64,000 nt of DNA from Clostridium ganghwense (GCF_026735165.1 NZ_JAPQES010000006.1:113921-177920); one strand, 5' to 3'; shown: positions 34,274 through 43,795, numbered from the stretch's first letter. Program-made: numbers and translations. Notes: generated by a model not told the origin, from the letters alone.

Positions 34274-35089
34274 TTATATTAAAATCTGTAATTCATATAA
34301 TACATCCTCATTTTTCCATTGTTCCAGTGTATTGAACAGTTGAACTTCTACTCCAATACACCTAGGATGAATATTGTTTTCTTCAATATATTTTCTTAAC
34401 TTATCTACTGCCATTTCTCTTTCATTATTTAAATAAGATATACATATAAATTTCCCTTCTGATATTTCTTTAGTATCTACATACTTATTTTCAATATCTT
34501 CACCACAAATTGTTGAATAAATAATCTTATAACAAATTTCACCTTCATTTAAAAACAAGTCTAAATCAACAAAATATCCTGACTCGCCTTCAAACATTAG
34601 TTCATTATCTTCAACAACTTTATCCATTTTTCTTAGTTTTATTTCTATATCATTTTCGTTATCTTTTCTATTCAACTCAACATCTATGATAAATCTCTTT
34701 TCTATTTCTCTAAAATATATTTTATTGGTTTCTTTGATTTCTAGGGCATACTTGATTTTATCTTCTATATGCCCTATAGCTGTACTTATACTCTTTAATC
34801 TAATTATTTCTTTTTCTACTACTTTCCGTTGATTTTGTATGAAAGATAGCAATGTTATAACCTCTTTACTACGCAATATATCATTAAGCTCCTTAAGAGG
34901 AGCCCCTATGTGTTTTGAATATCTTATTAAATCTAAATACATAAATTAATCTATTGTATAATATCTATAATTATTCTCTGGATCAACATAAGCGGGTTTT
35001 AAAAGTCCCATCCTATCATAAAGTCTTAAAGCCTGAATAGATACATTATTAATCTTAGCTGTTTCTCCTATAGAAAAATATTCTTTCAT
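34274..35089 (-). pseudogene. MerR-family (BmrR/BltR-like) regulator with an in-frame stop codon
   Basis: The whole region reads as one 271-residue MerR regulator if a TAA at 34946-34948 is ignored. The first 47 residues (ATG 35089 after GGAGGAATT) are a MerR helix-turn-helix: [20 protein letters not shown] and [10 protein letters not shown]. After the stop the same frame continues FMYLDLIRYSKHIGAPLKEL, a coiled-coil dimerisation helix and a BmrR-like effector domain. A single C-to-T change (CAA Gln to TAA) explains it. An ATG two codons after the stop could restart translation but has no ribosome site. Without its HTH the C-terminal part cannot bind DNA. Confidence 0.8.
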
Positions 35090-35130
35090 AATTCCTCCAC
35101 AATATAACTATATATAGATTGATTTTCTAC

Positions 35131-37494
35131 CTAAAGTTTCTTATAATCTCTTTCCCAAAACGCCTTTATATTTTTTCTTATATAACTTACATTATTACTT
35201 CTTATAACAGGATACCATTCCCCAGGAAATAATTTACAATAACTTGAATAAGAAAATCTCTCATCTATTAATAAAACTACCCCTCTATCTTTTTCCGTAC
35301 GAATGACTCTACCTACTGCTTGCATAACCTTATTCATACCTGGATACATATAAGCATATTCAAAGCCCTTACCTTTTTTATTCTTAAAATGATCACTTAT
35401 AATATTTCTCTCTAAACATATTTGGGGAAGTCCTACCCCCACTATTATTGTTCCTATAAGTCTATCTCCTGTTAAATCAATTCCTTCTGAAAAAATTCCT
35501 CCCATAACTGCAAAACCTACTAATGTTTTCATATTGTCTTTTGAAAATCTCTTTAGGAATTGTTCTCTTTCTTCTTCAGTCATACCTATTTCCTGACATA
35601 TTGTATTTACTTCTGAGTTTTTAACACAGAATCTAATATAAACTTCATTCATATATTCATAAGATGGGAAAAACACAATATAATTTCCTCTTTTTTCTTT
35701 TATAACAGTTTCTATATCATCTACTATCTTATCGTAAGTAAACTCTCGCATTCTATATTTTGTAGAAATCTTATCATCCATCATTAAGCACAAATTTTCT
35801 CTATCAAAAGGAGACTTTAATCTAATTCTATATGAATCCTTATCTCCACCCAAAATATCAATATAATAATCCATAGGCATTAAGGTAGCTGAAAACAAAA
35901 TAGATGCTTTTCCTCTTTTCATAGCTTCTCTTAAAAGATACGAAGGATCTAAGCAAAACATTTTAAGTTTTACATCTTCGTAAGTTTTTTCTGCATAGGT
36001 TACATATCTTTCATCATAATCTTCATAAGTTCTTATAACGGATAAAGCTTTAAAATAGAACTCCATAAGCTCATCCTTAAAACTCACTTCATTTTTTTTA
36101 TTATCCAAAATCCATTTTTCAGCACAAAATGTAAAATCCCTTAATAAATAAATTATTTCTTCTGGCGCTTCATTTTGTATATATTGCTTATTGTTTTCTT
36201 CACATTGTTTTTTAAATTTAATCATAGAAGAGTTGATTTTGTTAAGCTTTCTTGAAACATCTTTAGCTTGATCTTTAGTAACCTTTTTTAGATTTAAAAT
36301 CTCTTTTTTGCTAAGCTCCGCAGAAAACATCTCTCTGCCTCTGTCTACTAAGTTATGTGCCTCATCAACTAAAAAAGCACAGTCTGTACTTCCTTCTGCA
36401 AAAAATCTTTTTAGATGTACTCTAGGGTCAAAGGCATAGTTATAGTCACATATAACACAGTCTGCATAATTAGCTAAATCTAGTGAAAATTCAAAAGGAC
36501 AAACTTTATGCTTTGCAGCATATTCTTCAATTATTTCTCTAGAAAATTCATCTTCTTTAAAAATATCCTCTATTGCATCATTTATTCTATCAAAATGTCC
36601 TTTTGAAAATTCACAATTTTCAGGATCACAGCCTTCTTCAGGTTTAAAACATATTTTATCTTTAGCTGTAAGAGTAACACTTTTTAGTTTAAGTCCTATA
36701 CTTCTCATATTATTTAAAGCTTTTTCTGCAGCAGTTCTTGTTATAGTTTTAGCCGTTAAATAAAATATTTTCGATGTATGTCCTTCTCTCACTGCTTTAA
36801 TACTTGGAAAAAGTGTGGCAACCGTTTTTCCTATTCCCGTAGGTGCTTGTGCAAAAATAATTTTACCTTCTTCAATTGTTTTATAAACAGAAACAGCTAA
36901 TTTTCTCTGTCCTTCTCTATACTCTTTAAATGGAAATTCTAATTTTTTTATAGATTTATCTCTAAGCTCAAAATTATCTCTTAATATTCTTGCCCACTGT
37001 AAATACTTTTCTACTACATCAAAAAAAAATTCATCTAACTCTTTAAATGTATAGTTTCTAAGAAACCTCTTTATTCCCTTTGTATCCATCTGATAATAAG
37101 TAAGCTGAATATCTATATTATCTAGTTCTTTTTCCTTAGAATATATATAAGCATAACATTTAGCCTGTGCCCAATGTAATTCACTATAATCTTCTTCAAC
37201 AAATTCTAAAGGAGTAGTTGTCGTTTTTATTTCATCTATTACAACATTATCTTCATATTCAATTATTCCATCTGCACGCCCACTAATTTGTAAGGTTATA
37301 TCACTCTTTTTCACAGTATATGAAAGTGTAACCTCTGGATTATATTCTTCTGGTGCAGATTTTTGTATTTTTTGATGTGCTTTTATTGCATCTGTATTTC
37401 TTGAACTTCCCACAAATGTAGAAACTAAATCTCCAGAACGCAAAACAAATTCCACTAAACTTCTAACTGAAATTTTTATAATATTTTTCCCCAT
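35131..37494 (-). CDS. DinG/XPD-family Fe-S helicase with N-terminal PD-(D/E)XK nuclease
   Basis: 787 residues. The N-terminal part (about 60-120) carries a Cas4/RecB-like nuclease motif: GRAD (Asp75), VIDEIKTT (Glu88, Lys90) and Gln110. The helicase begins with Walker A QAPTGIGKT (216-224) and has DEAH (377-380). Four Cys (282, 289, 294, 332) between them match the XPD/DinG iron-sulfur cluster. FSATLMPM and QAVGRVIRTEKDRG are late SF2 motifs. It should be a 5'-3' DNA helicase with a possible nuclease, for repair or R-loop removal. No clear SOS box lies upstream. Confidence 0.92.
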   Translation of the reverse strand: MGKNIIKISVRSLVEFVLRSGDLVSTFVGSSRNTDAIKAHQKIQKSAPEEYNPEVTLSYTVKKSDITLQISGRADGIIEYEDNVVIDEIKTTTTPLEFVEEDYSELHWAQAKCYAYIYSKEKELDNIDIQLTYYQMDTKGIKRFLRNYTFKELDEFFFDVVEKYLQWARILRDNFELRDKSIKKLEFPFKEYREGQRKLAVSVYKTIEEGKIIFAQAPTGIGKTVATLFPSIKAVREGHTSKIFYLTAKTITRTAAEKALNNMRSIGLKLKSVTLTAKDKICFKPEEGCDPENCEFSKGHFDRINDAIEDIFKEDEFSREIIEEYAAKHKVCPFEFSLDLANYADCVICDYNYAFDPRVHLKRFFAEGSTDCAFLVDEAHNLVDRGREMFSAELSKKEILNLKKVTKDQAKDVSRKLNKINSSMIKFKKQCEENNKQYIQNEAPEEIIYLLRDFTFCAEKWILDNKKNEVSFKDELMEFYFKALSVIRTYEDYDERYVTYAEKTYEDVKLKMFCLDPSYLLREAMKRGKASILFSATLMPMDYYIDILGGDKDSYRIRLKSPFDRENLCLMMDDKISTKYRMREFTYDKIVDDIETVIKEKRGNYIVFFPSYEYMNEVYIRFCVKNSEVNTICQEIGMTEEEREQFLKRFSKDNMKTLVGFAVMGGIFSEGIDLTGDRLIGTIIVGVGLPQICLERNIISDHFKNKKGKGFEYAYMYPGMNKVMQAVGRVIRTEKDRGVVLLIDERFSYSSYCKLFPGEWYPVIRSNNVSYIRKNIKAFWERDYKKL

Positions 37495-37649
37495 AATAAT
37501 AACCTTTCCAATACAATTTTATTTTCACATTAATTATATCTTATTCATATTTTATAACAAATCTAATTATAAATTATATATAACACTATTTAAGGAGGTT
37601 ACCTATAAAAGTAAAACAAACTATTTATTAATTAAGAAAGGATGTTTTG

Positions 37650-38261
37650 ATGTATTACGGTAAAGAACCTCTTATGTCAAATTATGAAATACGTGCTAAT
37701 GCCCGAATGCACTTAAAAGGGAATTGGGTGCATGCCATTCTAGCATATCTTATATTTGCAATTATTACCTCTCTACCTTCAACTATACCTGAAGTAGGAT
37801 GGATAATCTCAATTTTAATCGCAGGCCCAATGTACTTAGGTATTGTAAAATTTTCTATAAATCTAAGAAGACACAATAATACAGATATAGAAGTCATATT
37901 TGATGGATTCAAGAACTTTACTACAGCAATGATTTTGCAAATACTTATTACTTTATTTGTTGTTTTATGGAGTTTATTATTAATAGTTCCCGGAATAATT
38001 GCTTCCTTAAATTACTCTCTAGCTTTTTATATCCTAAATGATAATCCTGAATTGACAGCAATGGAAGCATTGTCTCAAAGTAAGGCAATGATGTATGGAT
38101 ACAGATGGAAGTTATTCTGCCTCTATCTAAGCTTCATAGGATGGGCAATTTTATGTGTATTAACTTTTGGAATAGGCTCATTATGGCTAAATCCTTATAT
38201 TGGCCTATCTGTAGCTAATTTTTATGATAATCTAAAAAATAGTGATGGTACTATTTATTAA
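37650..38261 (+). CDS. DUF975 membrane protein
   Basis: 203 residues with about four to five membrane helices. The conserved beginning MSNYEIRANARMHLKGNW and the LIVPGIIASLNYSLAFYILNDN, SKAMMYGYRWKLFCLYLSF segments define DUF975, a membrane family of unknown function common in Firmicutes. ATG 37650 follows GAAAGGATG; a TTG three bases upstream is the alternative. It is monocistronic with a strong terminator. Confidence 0.88.
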   Translation: MYYGKEPLMSNYEIRANARMHLKGNWVHAILAYLIFAIITSLPSTIPEVGWIISILIAGPMYLGIVKFSINLRRHNNTDIEVIFDGFKNFTTAMILQILITLFVVLWSLLLIVPGIIASLNYSLAFYILNDNPELTAMEALSQSKAMMYGYRWKLFCLYLSFIGWAILCVLTFGIGSLWLNPYIGLSVANFYDNLKNSDGTIY

Positions 38262-38296
38262 TAACTTACTACTCTAAAAAAGATTGTTTGAAAAAG

Positions 38297-38333
38297 TATA
38301 GCAGCATACAAAATTATGCTGCTATATTTTTTT
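38297..38333 (+). terminator. Terminator of the DUF975 gene
   Basis: TATAGCAGCATA pairs with TATGCTGCTATA around a 6-base loop, followed by TTTTTTTTG-type sequence. Confidence 0.92.
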
Positions 38334-38413
38334 GTTAAAATATTTATATATTTATCGAACTTTTATATACTTTAAAACATCTAACATATAGAAATAAAAT
38401 AGGCGGTGCATTT

Positions 38414-38953
38414 ATGAATATATTTAATTTTAAGCTAAATAAAAAACAAAAGAACTTTGAAAAGCTACTTATACCACAATTAAATAAATTATATAAGATT
38501 TCATTCAGTTACTTAAAAGATAAAGATAAAGCCTCAGATGCACTACAAGACACAGCTTTAATCGCCTATAGGAAGCTAGATACTTTAAAAGATAAATCAA
38601 AATTTAATTCATGGATAACATCTATTTTAATTAATAGATGCAAAGAACTATTAAGACGAGAAAGTAAACTTATATTTGAAGAATTGTGTGAAGAAAAGAA
38701 AAACATATTAACAAATTCTAAAGATATATATTCAAAAATTGATACAAGCATTGATATTTTAAATTCTCTTGAAGAACTTGATGAAAAATATAGAGATGTA
38801 ATAACCCTTAAATATTTTGGTGATTATAGCATAAAAGAAATTGCTACAATATTGAAAATTCCAGAAGGAACTGTTAAATCAAGAATTAATTTTGGAATAA
38901 AAAAACTTAACAATATTATGAGTGATGGGGAGGTGGCTTATAATGAATTGTAA
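38414..38953 (+). CDS. ECF-type RNA polymerase sigma factor
   Basis: 179 residues. Region 2 (about 20-90) includes YKISFSYLKDKDKASDALQDTALIAYRKL and the DNA-melting part FNSWITSILINRCKELLR. Region 4 (about 125-172) has DEKYRDVITLKYFGDYSIKEIA and the helix-turn-helix ILKIPEGTVKSRINFG. It resembles SigV/SigW-like factors for envelope stress. The stop overlaps the anti-sigma start by 11 bases, so both are co-translated. A GAACTTTT sequence 55 bases upstream could be an ECF -35 box for self-regulation, but this is weak. Confidence 0.92.
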   Translation: MNIFNFKLNKKQKNFEKLLIPQLNKLYKISFSYLKDKDKASDALQDTALIAYRKLDTLKDKSKFNSWITSILINRCKELLRRESKLIFEELCEEKKNILTNSKDIYSKIDTSIDILNSLEELDEKYRDVITLKYFGDYSIKEIATILKIPEGTVKSRINFGIKKLNNIMSDGEVAYNEL

Positions 38954-39743
38954 TTTAGTATGTGATAAGCTACATGAATATATATATAATGAATTAAATT
39001 CTACAACAAAAGAGAAGATTAAATCTCATCTTGAAAATTGTCCTAAATGTAATAATGAATATATTCAGCTTAAAAAGCTTCTAATTGATGATATGCAGAG
39101 TATAAATAATTTAAAAACCTCAATAGATGTACCTAATGACTTACCTAGTAATATTCACAAAACTTTAAACTCTAGGACTAAATTCAAATTTATTCGCTAT
39201 GCTACCGCTGCTTGTCTAGCTTTTTTAATAATATTTAAAACTCCTGTTATGGGCTATATAATTAATTCCGTATCTATAAGTAAATACTTAGACCTTGATA
39301 CAAATATCATTAAAGAATTTGAAGAAGGCAAAGGACAGGTTATAGGAAAATCTTCAACTATGAAAGATATTACCTTTACTATTGACGGATTAATCAGTAA
39401 TGAAAACGATACTGTCATACTATTTACAATAAAAGTTCCTAAATCTGAAAATATAAATTACGCTATGCCCCCTTCTCATAATGGTGTTTTCACTGTGGAG
39501 GATCAATTAGGATATGAATATAGATTTGACGGAGGAGGATTAACATTAAAAAGTGTAAATGAAGATGGAGAAATTAAAGGTATTTATCATACTGTACCTT
39601 TAAAACCATGGGTATACAAATTGAAAGTACGTATTACTTGTATGAAGCTAGGATACTTTGATGAAAATATGCACATAAAAGAATTTAAAAATGAATACGG
39701 AAAGTGGGAAGTAAATTTCTATATAAACCAGAGAAAGAGGTGA
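38943..39743 (+). CDS. Anti-sigma factor with zinc finger and DUF4179-like extracellular domain
   Basis: 266 residues. The N-terminus has a ZAS-type anti-sigma domain (CDKLHEYIYNELN, then SHLENCPKCNNEY with the H-x3-C-x2-C zinc motif). One membrane helix lies at about 82-105 (YATAACLAFLIIFKTPVMGYI). The outer part resembles DUF4179 sensor domains (DITFTIDGLISNENDTVILF). It should hold the sigma factor at the membrane and release it on an outside signal. The start ATG 38943 has GGGAGGTGG upstream; the open frame begins at 38922. Confidence 0.88.
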   Translation: MNCNLVCDKLHEYIYNELNSTTKEKIKSHLENCPKCNNEYIQLKKLLIDDMQSINNLKTSIDVPNDLPSNIHKTLNSRTKFKFIRYATAACLAFLIIFKTPVMGYIINSVSISKYLDLDTNIIKEFEEGKGQVIGKSSTMKDITFTIDGLISNENDTVILFTIKVPKSENINYAMPPSHNGVFTVEDQLGYEYRFDGGGLTLKSVNEDGEIKGIYHTVPLKPWVYKLKVRITCMKLGYFDENMHIKEFKNEYGKWEVNFYINQRKR

Positions 39744-39748
39744 TAATA

Positions 39749-40582
39749 TTGAAATCAAGTATAATTTTAATAGCCTTTATAACATTATGTATTCTGATAT
39801 ATAAAAATAAAAGCAACAGAAAGAAAAAATTTATAATCGTATATTCTACTATCTCAGTAATTTTTCTACTTACAATATTCTCTAATGTATTCTCTGATAT
39901 ATTTAGTAGAAATAAGTTACCTATAAAACTAAAAGTCTCTAACGATTATATTATAAATATTAATAAAACCAAAACCTTAAATAATACCAATATAAAATTA
40001 CAAAAAGTTTTTATGGACTTAAATTACTTAGCCTTTAATTATTCTGTATGGGGTAAATCTAAAGTAGTTGGAATAGAGTTGAAAGAAAACCTGGAAGACA
40101 TAAAAGCACTAAAAAGTCTTTCTGGTCAATGGGTTGGTAGAAATTTAATTCATGACTATTCGGGAGTTGGTTGTAGTTATGAAAGTAATAAGTTTTTGGA
40201 TAAATTGTATTTAATCTTTTATCTCTCAGACGGAAATAACATTCAGTTTAAAATCATTGATAATAAGAATATTAAATCTTTAACTAAACAAGTAAACATT
40301 GATAAAACTATACAATATGATAATTATTATTTTAAAATTAAGAGCTTCACTAAAGCTCTCAATTACAGCTTACTGAAATTTACTTCTAATATTGATCCTA
40401 AAATTTTCAAACTAACTCTTATTTCAGATGATAGAAACCTTGAACTTAAATTAAGCAATTGGGTTTCTAGCAGTACAATCTCTGAGGGAAATTATTGGTG
40501 TGATCCTATAAAAGGTGATAATATAAAACTTAAAATTACAAATCTAAAAACAAATACAGAAAAAATTATAGAAATTAAATAA
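39749..40582 (+). CDS. Third gene of the sigma/anti-sigma operon (membrane-anchored, unknown)
   Basis: About 277 residues. Two hydrophobic segments (about 3-18 and 28-48) precede a long extracellular part of beta-rich, Asn/Lys-rich sequence. It has no motif I recognise, though its pattern (FTKALNYSLLKFTSNIDP, DRNLELKLSNW) recalls the DUF4179-like outer part of the preceding anti-sigma factor. The ribosome site AAAGAGGTGAT fits TTG 39749 better than the upstream ATG 39704, which overlaps the anti-sigma gene. It probably modulates the same signal. Confidence 0.7.
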   Translation: MKSSIILIAFITLCILIYKNKSNRKKKFIIVYSTISVIFLLTIFSNVFSDIFSRNKLPIKLKVSNDYIININKTKTLNNTNIKLQKVFMDLNYLAFNYSVWGKSKVVGIELKENLEDIKALKSLSGQWVGRNLIHDYSGVGCSYESNKFLDKLYLIFYLSDGNNIQFKIIDNKNIKSLTKQVNIDKTIQYDNYYFKIKSFTKALNYSLLKFTSNIDPKIFKLTLISDDRNLELKLSNWVSSSTISEGNYWCDPIKGDNIKLKITNLKTNTEKIIEIK

Positions 40583-40587
40583 ATATT

Positions 40588-40630
40588 AAACCCAAACTAT
40601 ATAACATAAAGTTACTAGTTTGGGTTTTTT
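40588..40630 (+). terminator. Terminator of the sigma factor operon
   Basis: AAACCCAAACTA pairs with TAGTTTGGGTTT, followed by TTTTATATTTC. It may also serve the convergent gene. Confidence 0.9.
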
Positions 40631-40638
40631 ATATTTCT

Positions 40639-41262
40639 TCAATCATTTTTCACCTTATAAATATAAACTAATCTCCTATCCTTATCATCGAGTTTATCAA
40701 GATATTTATACAGAGAAACATACAAGCTATTTTCACTATGCTGAGCCATAAAAATATCATATTTGTTTATTTTCCAATTAAATCCTTTATCGTGTATAAC
40801 TTGAGAATGATATGGTATATCGTCTTTGCTTGAATCTCCATACTGAATTACATCTCCCTCTTTTAGTAAAGAGTATAATCGTTGAAAATTATCTAATGCC
40901 TGTTGAACTGTTATTTTAGCAATTGCAAAAGCTCTATTTGTTCCTATACCATTTTCATTACTCCAATGTTTTTTAAAATAACGTGCTGACCTCCATGTTA
41001 TAGCAATTTCAGTTATTTCATTTTCATCCCTAGTATTGCAGAACCAAGATTGAAATTCTCCCCATTCTATGCCTTCATCCTCCATACCTCCAGCTTTTAA
41101 AACCTGTGACACAAAATTAGTACTGTCATCATTTTCAAAGTAAGGATATTCCTTTGTGTTTGGAGTTAATGCATATTCTTCAGCATAGTTTTTTGCAGCC
41201 TCTCTGTCGTAGTTTAAATTAGAATCACTCATTAAATCTCTTTTAATACAATTTTCTAACAT
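40639..41262 (-). CDS. Amidase_6-like protein with active-site Cys replaced by Ser
   Basis: 207 residues. The sequence follows the putative amidase domain (Amidase_6): YDREAAKNYAEEYAL, then DSTNFVSQVLKAGG, W..., LKEGDVIQYGD, YHSQVIHD and MAQHSEN. In the family the nucleophile stands in D-C-T-N-F-V-S-Q; here the residue is Ser47 (codon AGT), one base from TGT. The catalytic-type His residues (YHSQ, AQHS) remain. There is no signal peptide, although related proteins are often secreted or fused to anchors. The protein may be inactive, bind only, or act as a serine enzyme. GGGCGG precedes ATG 41262. Confidence 0.82.
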   Translation of the reverse strand: MLENCIKRDLMSDSNLNYDREAAKNYAEEYALTPNTKEYPYFENDDSTNFVSQVLKAGGMEDEGIEWGEFQSWFCNTRDENEITEIAITWRSARYFKKHWSNENGIGTNRAFAIAKITVQQALDNFQRLYSLLKEGDVIQYGDSSKDDIPYHSQVIHDKGFNWKINKYDIFMAQHSENSLYVSLYKYLDKLDDKDRRLVYIYKVKND

Positions 41263-41340
41263 AGCCGCCCTTTAAAATAATTGATTCTATTATATAATAT
41301 AGGCTTTTAATTTGTTTTATGCTAAAAACAAACTTTTTAA

Positions 41341-41388
41341 ATACAAAAAGTTTAGGAATTTATATATTAAACTCCTAAACTTCTTTTA
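41341..41388 (-). terminator. Terminator of the amino acid ABC operon
   Basis: AAGTTTAGGA pairs with TCCTAAACTT; on the minus strand CTTTTTGTATTT follows. Confidence 0.85.
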
Positions 41389-41414
41389 CTTTATCTGTAT
41401 TTTCTACTCATATA

Positions 41415-42137
41415 TTATAGAACTTTACTTAAAAAGTCTTTAGTTCTTTCATTCTTAGGATTCTCAAACACTTCCTTAGGATCTCCTTCTTCTACAACAA
41501 CTCCACCATCCATAAAGAATACTCTATCTCCAACTTCCTTAGCAAATCCCATTTCATGTGTTACAACAACCATTGTCATTCCTTCTTGTGCAAGTTCTTT
41601 CATAACTTCTAGAACTTCTCCAACCATTTCTGGGTCTAAAGCTGAAGTTGGCTCATCAAAAAGCATAACATCTGGAGACATAGCAAGCGCTCTTGCTATT
41701 GCTATTCTTTGTTTTTGTCCACCTGAAAGCTGCTTTGGATATGCATTAGCTTTATCTTTAAGTCCTACTCTTTCTAATAAATTAAGAGCAATCTTTTCAG
41801 CCTCTTCTTTTGTCATATTTTTGACCTTTATTGGTGCTAAAGTTATATTATCTAAAACACTTAGATGTGGGAAAAGATTAAACTGTTGAAAAACCATTCC
41901 CATCTTTTCTCTCAACTTATTTATATCTATTCCTTTTTGTGTTATTACTTGTCCTTCAAAAATTATTTCTCCATCTGTTGGTTCTTCTAAAAGATTAAGA
42001 CATCTTAAAAACGTACTCTTACCTGAACCTGAAGGACCTATAACAACTACAACCTCACCTTTTTTTATATGAGCATTTACGCCCTTTAAAACATGTAATT
42101 TATCAAATTTTTTATGCAACCCATTTACTTTAATCAC
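41415..42137 (-). CDS. Polar amino acid ABC transporter ATPase (GlnQ-like)
   Basis: 240 residues. Walker [13 protein letters not shown]-loop [12 protein letters not shown], signature [15 protein letters not shown], Walker [14 protein letters not shown] and the H-loop VTHEMGFA are all present. It powers uptake by the permease and binding protein encoded upstream. The start is a GTG at 42137 that overlaps the permease stop by 8 bases. It is the last gene of the operon and is followed by a terminator. Confidence 0.95.
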   Translation of the reverse strand: MIKVNGLHKKFDKLHVLKGVNAHIKKGEVVVVIGPSGSGKSTFLRCLNLLEEPTDGEIIFEGQVITQKGIDINKLREKMGMVFQQFNLFPHLSVLDNITLAPIKVKNMTKEEAEKIALNLLERVGLKDKANAYPKQLSGGQKQRIAIARALAMSPDVMLFDEPTSALDPEMVGEVLEVMKELAQEGMTMVVVTHEMGFAKEVGDRVFFMDGGVVVEEGDPKEVFENPKNERTKDFLSKVL

Positions 42138-42828
42138 TAACCTTCATCCTCCTTTCAGCATAACCTAATAATTTTGAAAGTACAAATGTTAATATAAAAT
42201 ATACTATTGCGGCCACAATATATGGAATAAAAAATTCAAAAGTCATTCCTGTAATTACTCTTGCATTAAACATAATCTCTTTTATTCCTACAATAGATAC
42301 AATTGCAGATTCTTTTATTACTGTTATAAACTCATTACCTAATGCAGGTAAAATGTTTTTTATAGCCTGAGGGATTATTATTTTTCTCATAGCTAATTTA
42401 TTTGATAATCCTAAACATCTTGCAGCTTCCATTTGTCCTTTATCTATTGATTGTATACCACCTCTAATAATTTCTGCTATATAAGCTGTACTATTTATAG
42501 TTAACGCAATTATAACTGATACAAATGCTACAAAATCTATTCCCATCATATCTATTTCTGGAAATTGAATCCCATACTCTTGTAAAACAGTTGGTAATCC
42601 GTAAAAAAGTATCATTACTTGCACTAACAGTGGTGTACCTCTTACTATTTCTATAAATGCGGATGATATATATTTTAATATCTTATTCTTAGACATTTTC
42701 ATAAGTGCAAAAAATACACCTAAGATAACACCAAAAATAACTGTGAAAAACGATATAAGAACAGTACTTCCTGCTCCCGCTAAATATAATTTATAATATT
42801 GGGTTATAAAATCAAAAATATGAACCAT
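42130..42828 (-). CDS. Polar amino acid ABC transporter permease
   Basis: 232 residues with about five membrane helices. The HEQM-type permease motif is clear: [20 protein letters not shown] start of the core, [46 protein letters not shown] (EAA loop contacting the ATPase) and [20 protein letters not shown]. It forms the channel for His/Gln/Arg-type amino acids as a homodimer. AGGAGG precedes ATG. A 42-base palindrome lies between it and the binding-protein gene. Confidence 0.94.
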   Translation of the reverse strand: MVHIFDFITQYYKLYLAGAGSTVLISFFTVIFGVILGVFFALMKMSKNKILKYISSAFIEIVRGTPLLVQVMILFYGLPTVLQEYGIQFPEIDMMGIDFVAFVSVIIALTINSTAYIAEIIRGGIQSIDKGQMEAARCLGLSNKLAMRKIIIPQAIKNILPALGNEFITVIKESAIVSIVGIKEIMFNARVITGMTFEFFIPYIVAAIVYFILTFVLSKLLGYAERRMKVSD

Positions 42829-42864
42829 TTATTTCCTCCTATTTTACTCTAAAGTTAATCTCAA

Positions 42865-42906
42865 ATAAAGGATAATGATAAAATATATTTTATCATTATC
42901 CTTTAT
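42865..42906. repeat. 42-base perfect palindrome between binding protein and permease genes
   Basis: The sequence reads the same on both strands over 42 bases, centred between 42885 and 42886, with arms ATAAAGGATAATGATAAAATA. As RNA it gives a long A/U-rich hairpin with almost no loop. It lies just after the binding-protein stop and before the permease ribosome site. Such hairpins protect the upstream message from exonucleases and so raise binding-protein output. Confidence 0.88.
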
Positions 42907-42940
42907 CATAATCAAAACTTTATCATAATAATTTTAAAAT

Positions 42941-43795
42941 TTATTCTGCTATTTCATTTGCTTTAGCAACAAATTCATCTATTTTTCCTTCTGTAACTAA
43001 TTTATCTATAGTTTTATTTATAGCTTCAATTAATTGTGTATTACCTTTTTGAACAGCTATAGCAGATCCATCATCTGGATTTCCAACCTTAATATCAGCT
43101 ATAATTACATCTGAATTCTTATCTGCATAAGCTTTAGCAACTGGTCCCTCTACAACTACAGCATCTACTTTCTTTGTTTTTAATGAAAGTACAAGATCTG
43201 TAACTTTTCCTAATGAAAGAACATTTGCATCCTTTAATTCTTCCTTAGCAATTTTTTCTTGTACAGAAGCTGTTTGAGCTCCTACTTTTTTTCCAGTTAA
43301 ACTTTCAACAGTATTAAATTTAGCTTTATCTTCTTTTCTTATTAATACATTTTGAACTGCTTTATAATATACTTTTGAAAAATCAACTTGCTTTGCTCTT
43401 TCTTCGGTAGGTGTCATACCTGATATTAAAATATCAACTTTTCCAGTTTTCAGTGAAGGTATAAGTCCATCAAAGTCCATATCTTTAATTTCTAATTCAA
43501 CACCTAAATCATTAGCTATTGCTTTAGCTATTTCAATATCAAATCCTACTATAGTGTCTTTTCCGTCTATCATTTTATGGAATTCATATGGTGGATAATC
43601 GGCACAAGTTCCAAGAACTAACTTTCCAGTTTTCTTTATTTTATCTAGCTTTTCAGCACCTTTTTCAGTTTTACTTTCTGCTTGTTTACCATTTGCTTGT
43701 GTATTAACAGCTTTTTGTCCACATCCAACAAAAGCAGCACCAACACATAAAATCATTGAAAATACAATTGCTTTCATCTTTTTATTCTTAATCAT
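42941..43795 (-). CDS. Amino acid ABC transporter substrate-binding lipoprotein
   Basis: 284 residues. The signal peptide ends in the lipobox GAAFVGC, so it is anchored outside the membrane. The mature part is a type II periplasmic-binding fold: KLVLGTCADYPPYEFH, IVGFDIEIAKAIANDLGVELE, MDFDGLIPSLKTGKVDILISGMTPTEERAK and VGAQTASVQEKIA. It captures a polar amino acid, perhaps Arg, His, Gln or Cys. It is the first gene of the operon. ATG 43795 at 8 bases from GGGGG is preferred to 43801. Confidence 0.94.
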   Translation of the reverse strand: MIKNKKMKAIVFSMILCVGAAFVGCGQKAVNTQANGKQAESKTEKGAEKLDKIKKTGKLVLGTCADYPPYEFHKMIDGKDTIVGFDIEIAKAIANDLGVELEIKDMDFDGLIPSLKTGKVDILISGMTPTEERAKQVDFSKVYYKAVQNVLIRKEDKAKFNTVESLTGKKVGAQTASVQEKIAKEELKDANVLSLGKVTDLVLSLKTKKVDAVVVEGPVAKAYADKNSDVIIADIKVGNPDDGSAIAVQKGNTQLIEAINKTIDKLVTEGKIDEFVAKANEIAE

